A DNA stretch of 64,000 nt from Chloroherpetonaceae bacterium (GTDB lineage Bacteria; Bacteroidota; Chlorobiia; Chlorobiales; Thermochlorobacteraceae): contig JANWWA010000010.1 of assembly GCA_025056565.1 (NCBI GenBank), positions 1 through 64,000 of the forward strand, read 5' to 3'. The position numbers and the translations under genes are program-made. Positions 45,533 through 54,500 of this stretch are shown piece by piece. The notes under the pieces were generated by a model. It had not been told where the DNA came from, did not search any database, and worked only from the letters and a program-made list of their open reading frames with translations. Numbering within the stretch: position 1 is the first letter of the stretch; every line of letters starts with the position of its first letter.

Positions 45533-46699
45533 CTACTTTTTCTTGCTGGGCTTACTGGATGTTTGTGCCGTGGCTTTTTCGGCTTTCTTCGCAAGCACCT
45601 TGATCGTGACCAGACCTGTTACCTTCGGGTCATAATCAGCACGCAGGCGATTGGCCGCAATGCCTTTGCTGCGCAGGTATGCCACAATCGCTTGGGACCG
45701 TTTCAAACCAATGCGGCGGCGGGCATCTTCCAGCCGCTTCTTATAGTCCCGCTCTTTTTCGTTTTTGCGCTGTTCCAGCGTAACATCGTCGGCGTAGGCA
45801 TAAACACCAACCGTCGTGCCCTTCTCAGCTTGCATAAGCTCAACGACAATGTCAAGCCCGCCGACATTTGCAGGCAGCTTGTCTGAGCCTTTTGCAAAAG
45901 GCACATCTACGCTGCGTGTGTCACCGACATTTTTGAGTTCCGCCGAGGCATCGCTAAAGACGGTTCGAACAGGCAATGGAATCTCAGTTTTCGGTTTTCC
46001 AGTTGCAACAAAGCTGGCGAGGATATAGTTGATTGCTTTTGCTTCTTGCTCAGTGAGAGATTTCAAAGGATGCTCGACAATCACATTATACTGCAGCTCG
46101 CCTGACTTGAAGAAAGCAAGATTATACTGCTTGCCGTTAAACTCGTAGCGACCAAAGTAATTTTGCGTAGTGTTGGTGCGCGCGGAGTTCATTGCAAGCT
46201 CCATTGACCAATCGTCTCTTGGAAGCTGATTTTTGCCAAATGAAATCGCTTCTTGCACTTGTGCCCAGATGCTAACGGAGTCGAAGGTAGGACGCGCAAC
46301 AGAAATAATAACAGAGATTTTATTGTTGCCGTAGTAGTTGACAAGATTTTTATACCGCCGTTGTGAACTGACCCACTCTTTGGGAATGGCGTATCGGCAG
46401 CCTAATGTATCATCTTGAATGGTTTCCATCGGCAGACCACTGTCGGTCAATAAGCCCAAACGAATGAGGCGAACAGGGTTGATGCGCTCATCAGTCGTGA
46501 TGGGCACATAGTCAAGCTCTTCTACCTGCGATGTCTCTCGAAGTTGAGCTACATCAAGCGTCGTAGTCGCAGTGTCAGATTTGGCAGCAGTCGTGTCAGC
46601 AGAGGGCACATCCGTTTTTGCCGCTTCTTGCGTGCCGCCACAGCTACAAAGCACTGCCAGCAGCACGAGCAAGAAAACCCTTACGCTATGCTTAGGCAT
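45533..46699 (-). CDS. Lipoprotein with OmpA-like C-terminal domain
   Basis: A 388-residue lipoprotein with signal LLVLLAVLCSC (C20) followed by a Thr/Ser/Ala-rich linker. The middle region (about 85-240), with ISVARPTFDSVSIWAQVQEA and QYNVIVEHPLKSL, matches no family I know. The C-terminal part has VPFAKGSDKLPANVGGLD, a YADDV position, and RRIGLKRSQAIVAYLRSKGI, which is the peptidoglycan-binding OmpA/Pal-like fold. The tail (about 370-388) is Lys/Ser-rich. It probably tethers the outer membrane to the wall. No partner genes are adjacent; the AlbA_2 gene lies about 110 bases downstream. Confidence 0.82.
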   Translation of the reverse strand: MPKHSVRVFLLVLLAVLCSCGGTQEAAKTDVPSADTTAAKSDTATTTLDVAQLRETSQVEELDYVPITTDERINPVRLIRLGLLTDSGLPMETIQDDTLGCRYAIPKEWVSSQRRYKNLVNYYGNNKISVIISVARPTFDSVSIWAQVQEAISFGKNQLPRDDWSMELAMNSARTNTTQNYFGRYEFNGKQYNLAFFKSGELQYNVIVEHPLKSLTEQEAKAINYILASFVATGKPKTEIPLPVRTVFSDASAELKNVGDTRSVDVPFAKGSDKLPANVGGLDIVVELMQAEKGTTVGVYAYADDVTLEQRKNEKERDYKKRLEDARRRIGLKRSQAIVAYLRSKGIAANRLRADYDPKVTGLVTIKVLAKKAEKATAQTSSKPSKKK

Positions 46700-46877
46700 T
46701 GACTGGAGTGGTTACAGGATTTTTTGCCTAATCGAAGTCGAAGATATGCAATTCAAAACAATACACAAAGATAAGGGCTTTTGCGATGAAAAAAAATCAC
46801 TTGAAAATAGGCTTGGCAAACGCATAAGAACGTGTAACTTGCGCGCATCTTGATGGAATTGAAAAACCAGTATCCTT

Positions 46878-47591
46878 ATGCACACCGAATACCACAAGTG
46901 GTTCAGTCCGCGCCTGCAACGCGATATGGAGCTACTTATTTTCGGGCACACAGGTGCACCAGTAATCGTATTCCCAACTTCCTACGCACGATTCTACGAG
47001 TGGAAAGATTTCCAGATGATTGATACCGTAGCAGATAAAATTGATGGCGGATACCTTCAATTCTACTGCATTGATAGCTGCAGCACCGAAAGCTGGTATA
47101 ACTACTGGGCACACCCAAACTGGCGTATGCAGCGCCATAACCAGTGGGAAAGCTATGTGATGCACGAGCTATATCCGTTCATTCGTTACAAAAATCCGAA
47201 CACCTTTACAATTTTAGCGGGCACAAGCTTCGGAGCATTCTTAGCCGTGCTTTTTGCATTAAAACACCCTTGGTATGCCAATAAGGTGGTGGCAATGTCT
47301 GGCGGTTACGATACGCACTCCTTTTTTGATGGTTACTACGACGAGGATATTTACTTCAATTCGCCACTGGATTTTGTGCCAAATCTTCATGACCACAATG
47401 AGCTGGAACGAATGCGCCAGATTGATTTTAAGCTCATTACAAGTCGCTGGGATATTCCAACTTGCTACCACACCACGCTTGAACTCTCAACCAAGCTGTG
47501 GAACAAAGGCATTTGGAATCAATGCGATGTCTGGGAAGATGCACAGCATGACTGGCCAGACTGGCGGCGAATGATTCGCGTCTATCTCTGA
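46878..47591 (+). CDS. Alpha/beta-hydrolase fold esterase
   Basis: A 237-residue protein of the esterase D/antigen 85-like group. The nucleophile S117 is in LAGTSFGAFLA (GxSxG), a catalytic His H224 is in DAQHDWPDW, and the early VIVFPTSYARFYEW forms the oxyanion region. There is no signal peptide. The length is short for the family, and the aromatic-rich CSTESWYNYWAHPNWRMQRH loop is typical of a subgroup often annotated as putative esterase. Substrate unknown. It converges on the namZ gene 22 bases away. Confidence 0.8.
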   Translation: MHTEYHKWFSPRLQRDMELLIFGHTGAPVIVFPTSYARFYEWKDFQMIDTVADKIDGGYLQFYCIDSCSTESWYNYWAHPNWRMQRHNQWESYVMHELYPFIRYKNPNTFTILAGTSFGAFLAVLFALKHPWYANKVVAMSGGYDTHSFFDGYYDEDIYFNSPLDFVPNLHDHNELERMRQIDFKLITSRWDIPTCYHTTLELSTKLWNKGIWNQCDVWEDAQHDWPDWRRMIRVYL

Positions 47592-47613
47592 GGCAACTGA
47601 GACTCGAGCAACC

Positions 47614-48849
47614 CTATTCATAAAGCCAGTATGTTTTCCACCTGCGTAGGTATGTAGCAAGGCTTTCTTGGCTTTCTGCAAGAATAGTTGGCAGTGAAGC
47701 GTGCGCTTCAATAAGCTCACGCAAGCGAGCCGTGCCAGCAAGTCTATCCAGCGATTTGCCACCATCGACCCACTGCAGCTCCTTCGGGTGCACGCGCTGT
47801 ATCGCCAGCAAAATCGCTACGCCAAGTGCAAACGGCTGAAAAGCGTGTCGGTCAGTTATCGTGATGCGAATGCCTTTGCACCACCTATCACGAAACTTTG
47901 GACGGCTGGATTTGCCTGCAAGACTTTTGGGCATAAACGAGAGCGTATCGAACCGCACGCCAGAGAGCTTGAACTCATACAACACAGAGCGCACCTTCTC
48001 AGCATCCAAGAAGGGGGCACCGAAGACTTCAAAAGGCATGTCAGTGCCGCGACCCTCGCTCAGGTTAGTGCCTTCCAAGAACACAAGCGCAGGGTAGAGT
48101 AGCATTGCATGGAGGCTGGTAATGTTAGGTGAGGGAGGAATCAAGCGAAACTGCGAATCTTCATCTGCAAAACGCTGACGCCTAAAGTTCTGCATCGCAA
48201 CAACGCGTAACCTAAGGTGAGGCAACTCTTCAGACTGAATCATTTGAGCAAGCTCTCCAGCGGTGAGTCCATGCACGAGTGGCACTTTGACATAGCCTAC
48301 AAATGAGCGATAAGCCGTGTCCAGCATAAAGCCCTGTGGCAAAATAGGGGCAATCGGGTTAGGACGGTCTAACACCACAAACAGCTTGCCCTGCGCTGCA
48401 CAGGCCTCCATGGCAAGCTGCATCGTGGAGATGTAGGTGTAGCAGCGCGTGCCAATATCTTGAATGTCGAAAAGCAAGGCGTCAAGGTTTTGGAGCATCT
48501 CGGGGGTAGGCTTTTTGGTTGTCCCATAGAGCGAGTAGATAGGAATTTGCTCGCTGGTTTTGCCAGTGTAGATGTGCTGGCCGGCTTCTTCACGGATTTG
48601 AAAACCGTGTTCAGGTGCAAACAAGGCTTCAATGCGGAAGCCGGCTTGCAATAGTCGCTCGTAGTTTGGTTTGCCGTTGGCATCGACGCCCGTCGCATTT
48701 GTAATAAGACCAAGCCGCATAGACTGGAGCGCACTATCGCCACGCTCGAGCAGCACATCAAGCCCCATCTTGACCTGTGCTGCGGCGGGTGCATAAAGTC
48801 CACACAGTAGCAGAAGGGTAGGAAAGGAAATGAGACGATGTAGCACCAT
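47614..48849 (-). CDS. namZ: DUF1343 protein, exo-beta-N-acetylmuramidase NamZ type
   Basis: A 411-residue exported protein. The ATG at 48849 is used; the signal peptide ends near APAAAQ. DUF1343 blocks include LGLITNATGVD, ALFAPEHGFQIREEAGQ, PIYSLYGTTKKPTPEML, LLFDIQDIGTRCYTYI, VLDRPNPI and LFLEGTNLSEGRGT-like FLEGTNLSEGRGTDMPFE. NamZ removes the terminal MurNAc from peptidoglycan fragments. With the exported NagZ-like GH3 (33.5 kb) it could strip peptidoglycan sugars in alternating order (inference). It is convergent with the esterase gene and preceded by lon on the same strand. Confidence 0.9.
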   Translation of the reverse strand: MVLHRLISFPTLLLLCGLYAPAAAQVKMGLDVLLERGDSALQSMRLGLITNATGVDANGKPNYERLLQAGFRIEALFAPEHGFQIREEAGQHIYTGKTSEQIPIYSLYGTTKKPTPEMLQNLDALLFDIQDIGTRCYTYISTMQLAMEACAAQGKLFVVLDRPNPIAPILPQGFMLDTAYRSFVGYVKVPLVHGLTAGELAQMIQSEELPHLRLRVVAMQNFRRQRFADEDSQFRLIPPSPNITSLHAMLLYPALVFLEGTNLSEGRGTDMPFEVFGAPFLDAEKVRSVLYEFKLSGVRFDTLSFMPKSLAGKSSRPKFRDRWCKGIRITITDRHAFQPFALGVAILLAIQRVHPKELQWVDGGKSLDRLAGTARLRELIEAHASLPTILAESQESLATYLRRWKTYWLYE

Positions 48850-48889
48850 TCCAAAATAGCGATGCGGCAAAGGAGGCTTTATCCAGAAA

Positions 48890-48910
48890 GGGCAGGCAAA
48901 AAGCCTGCCC
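48890..48910 (-). terminator. Hairpin after lon, possible terminator
   Basis: Perfect 8-bp GC-rich stem GGGCAGGC (48890-48897) and GCCTGCCC (48903-48910) with a five-base A loop on the plus strand (T on the transcribed minus strand). It lies 23 bases past the lon stop. The following minus-strand bases are TTTCTGG, only weakly T-rich. Confidence 0.5.
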
Positions 48911-48933
48911 TAAAAGCAGCTAAGCAAAGTTGC

Positions 48934-51537
48934 TCACACTAGCTTAATCATCAGGTCACCGCGTTTTGCACCTTTCTTTGCTGCGACCGAAGCACTATGC
49001 GCAGGTTCTTCCTCTTCTTGCTGGATTTTTCGCTCAGCATCTTCAGGTATCCGACTCTGACCTGAATACAGCCGCTCTGCCTCTTCGTCAGAAATGGGTT
49101 CGAGCGCATAGTCCAGAAGGTCGTCCATTTCCGAGAAGAACTTAAAGCTCATATTCTCTAACGCTTCCTTGTTGGTTTCCATTACCTCGAGCACATCGTT
49201 GCGGTTGCGTTCAGGCAGGAGAATTTCGGTAATGCCTGCACGGCGCGCCGCAAGAATTTTCTCCTTGATGCCGCCTACTGGCAAGATGTGTCCACGCAGG
49301 GTAATTTCACCCGTCATTGCAATGCGAGGTTTGACCTTGCGCTGCGTGTAAATTGACGCTAAGGAAGTAAGAATTGATACCCCAGCAGAAGGACCATCTT
49401 TTGGAATTGCGCCTTGCGGAATGTGCAGGTGCACGTCCCAATATCGGAAAGCTTCATCAGGGATGCGGAAGTATTCAGCGCAGGATTTTAGATATGAAAG
49501 CGCGGCTTGTGCGGATTCTTTCATCACATCGCCAAGCTGACCAGTGAGCGTCAACCGCCCAGAGCCTTTCGTGACAGTCGATTCAATGAAAAGAATATCA
49601 CCACCGACTGGGGTCCATGCAAGACCGATCGCTACGCCAGCCAGTTGCACAGGTTCGCTCATTTCGGGGAAATACTTCTCTAAGCCCAAATACTTTTTCA
49701 GGGCAGACTCTTCAATCGTGATAGCTGGGCGCTTAGCACGCGCTTCAGGCCCCTCACTTTCTATTGCAAGTGCAATGTCTTTTGCGACTGAACGGCAAAT
49801 GCTGGCAATCTCTCGCTCCAAATTCCGCACCCCAGCCTCGCGTGTGTAAGAGTTAATGATTTTGAGCATCGCAGAGTCGGTGATGTGCAGCTCATTTGGC
49901 AAAATGCCGTGTTCGTCCATCTGCCGCTTTAGGAGATACTCTTTGGCAATATGCAGCTTTTCGTAATCGGTGTATCCAGTGATGTGAATGACCTCCATGC
50001 GATCTTTTAGCGCCAAAGGAATGGTATCAAGCGTATTTGCTGTAGCAATGAACAGCACGCGCGAGAGGTCGTAACTAACCTCTAAGTAGTGGTCGCTAAA
50101 TGTGCTGTTTTGAGCTGGGTCTAAAACCTCAAGCAAAGCAGAGGACGGGTCGCCACGAAAGTCAGAACCGAGCTTATCGATTTCATCGAGCATGAAAACT
50201 GGGTCACTGGTGCCAGCGCGCTTGATGCCTTGAATGATACGTCCGGGCATAGCGCCGATGTATGTGCGGCGATGACCTCTAATTTCTGCTTCATCGCGCA
50301 CACCACCCAGTGCCACACGAATAAACGCACGTCCTAAGGCGCGAGCGATTGACTTGCCGAGTGAAGTTTTACCCACACCGGGCGGACCACAGAAGCAAAG
50401 AATAGGCGCTTTCATGTTCGACTTGAGCTTCAAGACGGCCAGATACTCCAAAATGCGCGCCTTGACTTTCTCTAAGCCGTAGTGGTCTTCGTTGAGCACA
50501 CGCTCGGCTTCGTGAAGATTGATTTTCGTGCTCGAGTAGGTGTGCCATGGCAACGAAAGTAGCGTGTCAATGTAGTTGCGCGTTACGCTGTAGTCAGGGG
50601 AAGCTTGTGGGATGCGAAGCAGTTTTTCAATTTCTTTCTCGACCACTTGCCGCACTTCATCAGGCATAGATTTCTTGGCAAGAGCCTCTCGGAGTTTAAC
50701 GGCGTCTTGCATCTGAAGGTCATACTCGCCAAGCTCTGCCTGAATCGTTTTAAGTTGCTGGCGCAGGTAGAACTCTCGCTGCGCCTTGTCCATATCCATC
50801 TTGACCTTCGTCTGAATCTGCTTTGTCAGCTCCAAGATTTGAGCCTCGCGCGCTAAGTATTCAATCAGCTTTTCAGCGCGTGCTTGCAGGCTCGGCGCTT
50901 CAAGCAGACCTTGCTTATCCGCAGCAGGCACGTTCAGGTTTGACGCAATGAAGTGCACAAGGAATGGTGGGCTGTCAATGTTCTGGATGGCGTAGCTGGT
51001 CTCATTAGGCAGGTTAGGTGAAAGCTCAACGACTTTGGCAGCTAACTGCTTGATGCTACGCACAAATGCAACAAGTGTCGGCTCTTCATTGGGCAGCTCG
51101 TCCAGCACACTGACGCGCGCCATCAAGTATGGCTCATCTTGCACTACAGATTCCAGACGCACGCGCTGCAAGCCTTGCACGATGACGCTTGCGCTGCCAT
51201 CGGGCAGTTTAAGCACTTTCAAAATCTGACCGACTGTGCCGACTGAGTAAAGGTCTTTGGTAGTAGGCTCTTCGACTTCTGCATCGAGCTGAGCCACAAA
51301 AGCCACCTGCTTGCTAGCAGGCAAATTCTCAATAAGTAGAATGGATTTCTTCCGCCCAATGCTAACGGGCGTGATGACATCAGGAAAAAGCACCGTGTTA
51401 CGAAGCGGCAGAACTGGCACAGTTGTGTCAATTTTGGTTTCGCTTCGCGACGGCGGTGCTTGCGGTAGGTTCTTCGCCAAGTTATCTAATAATCCCGCCG
51501 GCGAAGATTCCTCGAGATTATCTTTCGTTTCACTCAT
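48934..51537 (-). CDS. lon: ATP-dependent protease Lon
   Basis: Lon degrades misfolded and regulatory proteins in the cytoplasm. The 867-residue product starts at ATG 51537 with a GGAG site (a longer ORF upstream is spurious; [12 protein letters not shown]). It has the N-terminal LON substrate-binding domain ([18 protein letters not shown]), the AAA+ module with Walker [14 protein letters not shown] (about 383) and [10 protein letters not shown], and the protease domain with catalytic S717 in [11 protein letters not shown] and the Lys in [15 protein letters not shown]. The final 60 residues are a Lon-typical acidic and Lys-rich tail. It is a single gene with a 400-base upstream region. Confidence 0.96.
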   Translation of the reverse strand: MSETKDNLEESSPAGLLDNLAKNLPQAPPSRSETKIDTTVPVLPLRNTVLFPDVITPVSIGRKKSILLIENLPASKQVAFVAQLDAEVEEPTTKDLYSVGTVGQILKVLKLPDGSASVIVQGLQRVRLESVVQDEPYLMARVSVLDELPNEEPTLVAFVRSIKQLAAKVVELSPNLPNETSYAIQNIDSPPFLVHFIASNLNVPAADKQGLLEAPSLQARAEKLIEYLAREAQILELTKQIQTKVKMDMDKAQREFYLRQQLKTIQAELGEYDLQMQDAVKLREALAKKSMPDEVRQVVEKEIEKLLRIPQASPDYSVTRNYIDTLLSLPWHTYSSTKINLHEAERVLNEDHYGLEKVKARILEYLAVLKLKSNMKAPILCFCGPPGVGKTSLGKSIARALGRAFIRVALGGVRDEAEIRGHRRTYIGAMPGRIIQGIKRAGTSDPVFMLDEIDKLGSDFRGDPSSALLEVLDPAQNSTFSDHYLEVSYDLSRVLFIATANTLDTIPLALKDRMEVIHITGYTDYEKLHIAKEYLLKRQMDEHGILPNELHITDSAMLKIINSYTREAGVRNLEREIASICRSVAKDIALAIESEGPEARAKRPAITIEESALKKYLGLEKYFPEMSEPVQLAGVAIGLAWTPVGGDILFIESTVTKGSGRLTLTGQLGDVMKESAQAALSYLKSCAEYFRIPDEAFRYWDVHLHIPQGAIPKDGPSAGVSILTSLASIYTQRKVKPRIAMTGEITLRGHILPVGGIKEKILAARRAGITEILLPERNRNDVLEVMETNKEALENMSFKFFSEMDDLLDYALEPISDEEAERLYSGQSRIPEDAERKIQQEEEEPAHSASVAAKKGAKRGDLMIKLV

Positions 51538-51891
51538 CTTGGTCTCCATAATCCGTATAAGGTTCGCTATGTCTGTAATCAAGCGACACTGAACACTGCG
51601 CCACACTCCTTCTTCGCACAAAGAGCTATCACGCAGAACGGCACAGCTCTTTCTGCAACTCCTTCACAAACACTGCTTACAACGCTACGGGAACACCAAT
51701 TGAAGCGGAACTACTGCGGGAAATCGCATCACGCTTTCTCTGGTTGAGTTCCAGTCTCAACCCATCAAAAACGCACACTGCTTTGAGTTCAATTTAACAC
51801 AAAAACGACAAAAACGGTTTTCTTCTGCGACCTTTTTCAGCCGTAGAAGACAAGCAGCGTGAATTCAGGTTGGTTGGGGCAACCCTGCCGC
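51538..51891. other. Intergenic region between lon and SRP RNA
   Basis: No gene is supported here. It contains the lon leader and a perfect 7-bp dyad, GGTTGAG at 51742-51748 and CTCAACC at 51756-51762, about 205 bases before the lon start. A and T-rich runs lie near 51795-51835. I find no CIRCE-type heat-shock operator in it. Confidence 0.6.
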
Positions 51892-51920
51892 TTGACAAAG
51901 AGCCCTGATTGTTCTATATT
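51892..51920 (+). promoter_or_regulatory. Sigma-70-type promoter upstream of SRP RNA
   Basis: A perfect -35 TTGACA (51892-51897) and -10 TATATT (51915-51920) with exactly 17 bases between. Transcription would begin near 51927, leaving a leader of about 37 bases before the SRP RNA stem at 51964. This is the best promoter in the window. Confidence 0.8.
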
Positions 51921-51963
51921 TTCGCCCCAATTTTTGCGACAGGGCAGTACGGCACAAGGAATT

Positions 51964-52060
51964 GGGCAAGTCCTATACAACGCTTGGCGACTCAACCATG
52001 TCAGGTCCGGAAGGAAGCAGCATCCAGTCTGCCTAAGCGTGTGATATAGTCCGCTTGCCC
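51964..52060 (+). ncRNA. ffs: Signal recognition particle RNA (4.5S type)
   Basis: A small bacterial SRP RNA. The closing stem is GGGCAAG (51964-51970) with CTTGCCC (52054-52060). The conserved tetraloop/asymmetric-loop region TCAGGTCCGGAAGGAAGCAG lies near 52001-52020 and gives the Ffh M-domain binding site. Size is about 97 bases, as for 4.5S RNA of Gram-negative bacteria. It is followed by TTTTTT at 52065-52070, which with the closing stem should terminate transcription. The RNA guides secreted and membrane proteins to the translocon. Confidence 0.95.
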
Positions 52061-52062
52061 AC

Positions 52063-52070
52063 TCTTTTTT
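52063..52070 (+). terminator. U-tract terminator of SRP RNA
   Basis: TCTTTTTT directly follows the GC-rich closing stem of the SRP RNA at 52054-52060. Together they form a typical intrinsic terminator for the short transcript. Confidence 0.6.
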
Positions 52071-52135
52071 GAGCGGCGCACCCTCGCAGGTTTTCTCAGT
52101 TTGTTTAATTACTCAACCCGCAAGGAGGAATTTGT

Positions 52136-53182
52136 ATGCCAACCAAGCAAGATTTTCTGAGGGAAACGGTCGAACATCTGGATATGAAGCGTTTTAATGT
52201 CGTGCCGATGGTCGAGGCGATGGCGAAGATGGCCTTTCAAGCTCGAAATCTCTCACGCGCCGCAAAAATTTACGATATGATGCTAGCCGACAAAGACTGC
52301 GCAATTATTCTCACACTAGCTGGCTCGCTCATTAGTGCAGGCTTGAAGCAAATCATTATTGACCTTGTGGAACACAATATGGTAGATGCGATTGTGGCTA
52401 CTGGGGCGAACATTGTGGACCAAGATTTTTTCGAGGCTTTAGGCTTTAGGCACTACATTGGCACACCTTTCGTTGATGACCGCATTTTACGCGAGCTGCA
52501 TATTGACCGCATCTATGACACTTTTATTGATGAAGACCAACTGCGCATCTGTGACGAAACTACAGCGCAAATTTTTGGCGCGCTGCTACCTAAGCCTTAC
52601 TCTTCTCGGGAACTAATGATTGAGTTTGGCAAATATCTCGAGCAACATTACCCTAATGCCAACTCCATCATTCTTTCATGCTACCGCAAAGGCGTGCCGA
52701 TTTTCGTTCCAGCTCTGAGCGATTGCTCGGCTGGCTTTGGCATCGTGCATCACCAGTGGCATCACCCTGACGCACATATTTCGTTTGATTCGGGCAAGGA
52801 TTTCCTGGAGCTCACTCGTATTAAGATTGAACACCCGACCACTGGCATTTTTATGATTGGGGGCGGCGTGCCAAAGAATTTCACGCAAGATATTGTCGTA
52901 GCCGCTGAGGTGCTTGGCTTTGAGAACGTGCAAATGCACAAATACGCCGTGCAACTCACCGTTGCAGATGAACGGGACGGGGCACTGTCAGGCTCAACTT
53001 TGAAGGAAGCAAGCTCTTGGGGCAAAGTGGATACGACCTTTGAGCAAATGGTGTTTGGCGAAGCAACGGTTACATTCCCACTGGTAGCGGGCTATGCCTA
53101 CCACAAGCGTAGCTGGGAGGGAAGAAAGGGCTTTCGTTTCAACGATCTGCTGGCAACCCGCCACACCGTTGCAGCGTGCTAA
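52136..53182 (+). CDS. Deoxyhypusine-synthase-family protein
   Basis: A 348-residue member of the deoxyhypusine synthase family. It has LTLAGSLISAGLKQIII, VDAIVATGANIVDQDFFEAL, and near the C-terminus STLKEASSWGKVDT with the catalytic-type K297, then EATVTFPLVAG. The NAD-binding GGGVPKNF block is present. True deoxyhypusine synthase acts on eukaryotic/archaeal eIF5A, which bacteria lack; bacterial relatives are thought to act as homospermidine-synthase-like polyamine enzymes. A polyamine role fits the agmatine deiminase at 8.6 kb. The ribosome-binding site AAGGAGGA lies at 52122-52129. It follows SRP RNA by 75 bases. Confidence 0.9.
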   Translation: MPTKQDFLRETVEHLDMKRFNVVPMVEAMAKMAFQARNLSRAAKIYDMMLADKDCAIILTLAGSLISAGLKQIIIDLVEHNMVDAIVATGANIVDQDFFEALGFRHYIGTPFVDDRILRELHIDRIYDTFIDEDQLRICDETTAQIFGALLPKPYSSRELMIEFGKYLEQHYPNANSIILSCYRKGVPIFVPALSDCSAGFGIVHHQWHHPDAHISFDSGKDFLELTRIKIEHPTTGIFMIGGGVPKNFTQDIVVAAEVLGFENVQMHKYAVQLTVADERDGALSGSTLKEASSWGKVDTTFEQMVFGEATVTFPLVAGYAYHKRSWEGRKGFRFNDLLATRHTVAAC

Positions 53183-53264
53183 GGTGGGAACGTCTGAACT
53201 GGATTCAACCTTACTTTTGACGTAATTCGGTTGCGGTTTCTTTCAACTTAACTCTACTCCAACG

Positions 53265-53939
53265 ATGAAATTCTTCATTGACACCGCTAACTTGGATGAG
53301 ATTCGTGCAGCGCAAAGCCTTGGCGTCTTGGACGGCGTGACGACCAACCCAACCCTCATCGCAAAGGAGCTCAAGCCGCTGACCTATGATGCCTTTATGA
53401 ACCACATTCGGAAAATTTGCGAATTGGTTGACGGCCCCGTCAGCGCTGAAGTAACCACCCTCAAAGCCGACGAGATGATTGCCGAAGGTGAAGCCCTCGC
53501 TGCGATTCACGAAAATGTGGTCGTAAAGTGCCCCGTTACAATTGAAGGAATTAAGGCAATTAAGCATTTTTCATCCGTTGGCATTAAGACGAACGCGACC
53601 CTTGTTTTTTCACCAAATCAAGCTTTGCTAGCGGCAAAGGCAGGAGCAACCTTCGTTAGTCCATTCATCGGGCGGCTCGATGATGTAAGCACCGATGGTA
53701 TTGCACTGATTGAACAAATCGTAACGATTTTCCACAACTACGAAATCCCAACCATGGTGCTGGCGGCAAGCATTCGTCACCCTGTGCATGTGATTAACTG
53801 CGCACTGCTGGGTGCAGATGTGGCGACTATGCCCTTCAAAGTCATTGAGCAGCTAATTAAGCACCCACTGACGGATGTGGGGCTGCAAAAGTTTATGGAC
53901 GATGCCAAAGCCCTACGTGAGAAAGTAGCAGTCCCTTAA
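53265..53939 (+). CDS. Transaldolase (TalC/small type)
   Basis: A 224-residue small transaldolase/fructose-6-phosphate aldolase. [27 protein letters not shown] and the Schiff-base lysine K88 in [12 protein letters not shown] are conserved, as are [24 protein letters not shown], and [12 protein letters not shown]. It is of the short type (about 220 residues) where transaldolase and fructose-6-phosphate aldolase are hard to separate; the Bacteroidota-Chlorobi homologues are usually transaldolases of the non-oxidative pentose phosphate path. It follows the deoxyhypusine-family gene by 82 bases and precedes the histone-like gene by 18 bases. Confidence 0.92.
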   Translation: MKFFIDTANLDEIRAAQSLGVLDGVTTNPTLIAKELKPLTYDAFMNHIRKICELVDGPVSAEVTTLKADEMIAEGEALAAIHENVVVKCPVTIEGIKAIKHFSSVGIKTNATLVFSPNQALLAAKAGATFVSPFIGRLDDVSTDGIALIEQIVTIFHNYEIPTMVLAASIRHPVHVINCALLGADVATMPFKVIEQLIKHPLTDVGLQKFMDDAKALREKVAVP

Positions 53940-53957
53940 CCTTAATCGTTAAAGGAT

Positions 53958-54179
53958 ATGAGCACCATAAAGCCCTTTGAAGAGCTTAGGCAAATGGTTG
54001 CCGAGATGGAAGAAGATTTTCGAAAATTCTATGAAAAGCGTCAAAATGCAGCTGGCACACGCATTCGCAAAAAGCTCTCTGACCTCAAGCGAAAAGCCCA
54101 AGAAATTCGTAATGAGGTGCAAGCCATAAAGCAAGCGGCAAAGCAAGAGAAAGCCAAGAAAACTACATCTGAAGGGTGA
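53958..54179 (+). CDS. Hc1-like histone H1 family protein
   Basis: A 73-residue, basic, helical protein: FEELRQMVAEMEEDFRKFYE, then AGTRIRKKLSDLKRKAQEIR and a Lys/Ala-rich tail. This matches the Hc1-like small histone H1-type proteins of Bacteroidota and Chlamydiae relatives, which bind DNA without sequence preference and compact it. AAAGGA just ahead of the ATG serves as ribosome-binding site. It lies 18 bases after the transaldolase stop and is followed by an intrinsic terminator. Confidence 0.82.
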   Translation: MSTIKPFEELRQMVAEMEEDFRKFYEKRQNAAGTRIRKKLSDLKRKAQEIRNEVQAIKQAAKQEKAKKTTSEG

Positions 54180-54205
54180 GACATTTTTTAAGTGAGCATA
54201 TCGCA

Positions 54206-54231
54206 AAAAGGCTACTTTAAGGTAGCCTTTT
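54206..54231 (+). terminator. Intrinsic terminator after the histone-like gene
   Basis: A 10-bp perfect stem, AAAAGGCTAC (54206-54215) and GTAGCCTTTT (54222-54231), with a six-base loop, ending in a T-run. It ends the transaldolase/histone transcript. Confidence 0.85.
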
Positions 54232-54442
54232 CTGTTGTGACCAAGCACGAAAGCGCGACCTATACCCGTGCTGCCAAATCAAGAGGGTTGAACTAGATTA
54301 GATGTGATGCGATAGACGCACAAGCGCAATGTGTGGTCGCCCATTATTTTGCTGCGAGAATTGTCTGCGCATTTGCGCAGTAGTATGCAAGCGGAACAGG
54401 GAATAGGAAAAGAAAGTGATTCATTCTCAAAATTTTTATACC
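54232..54442. other. Intergenic stretch before the WG-repeat gene
   Basis: Part of a 321-base region without a gene (54180-54500), which holds the histone terminator and a promoter at its ends. The middle shows no ORF of merit, RNA motif or repeat that I can identify. Confidence 0.6.
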
Positions 54443-54470
54443 TTGCTGGGCAAACTTAATCGAGTATTAT
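54443..54470 (+). promoter_or_regulatory. Probable promoter of the WG-repeat lipoprotein
   Basis: TTGCTG (54443-54448) and TATTAT (54465-54470) with a 16-base spacer, about 30 bases before the ATG at 54501. The -10 box matches 5 of 6 consensus bases and the -35 box 4 of 6. Confidence 0.45.
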
Positions 54471-54500
54471 GCCTGCACAGGCAAACGCAACTAAGCCACT

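Noticed and set aside
46712-46951. Small minus-strand ORF between the lipoprotein and esterase
   Set aside because: It overlaps the esterase start, lacks a ribosome-binding site and resembles random Ser/Leu-rich translation.
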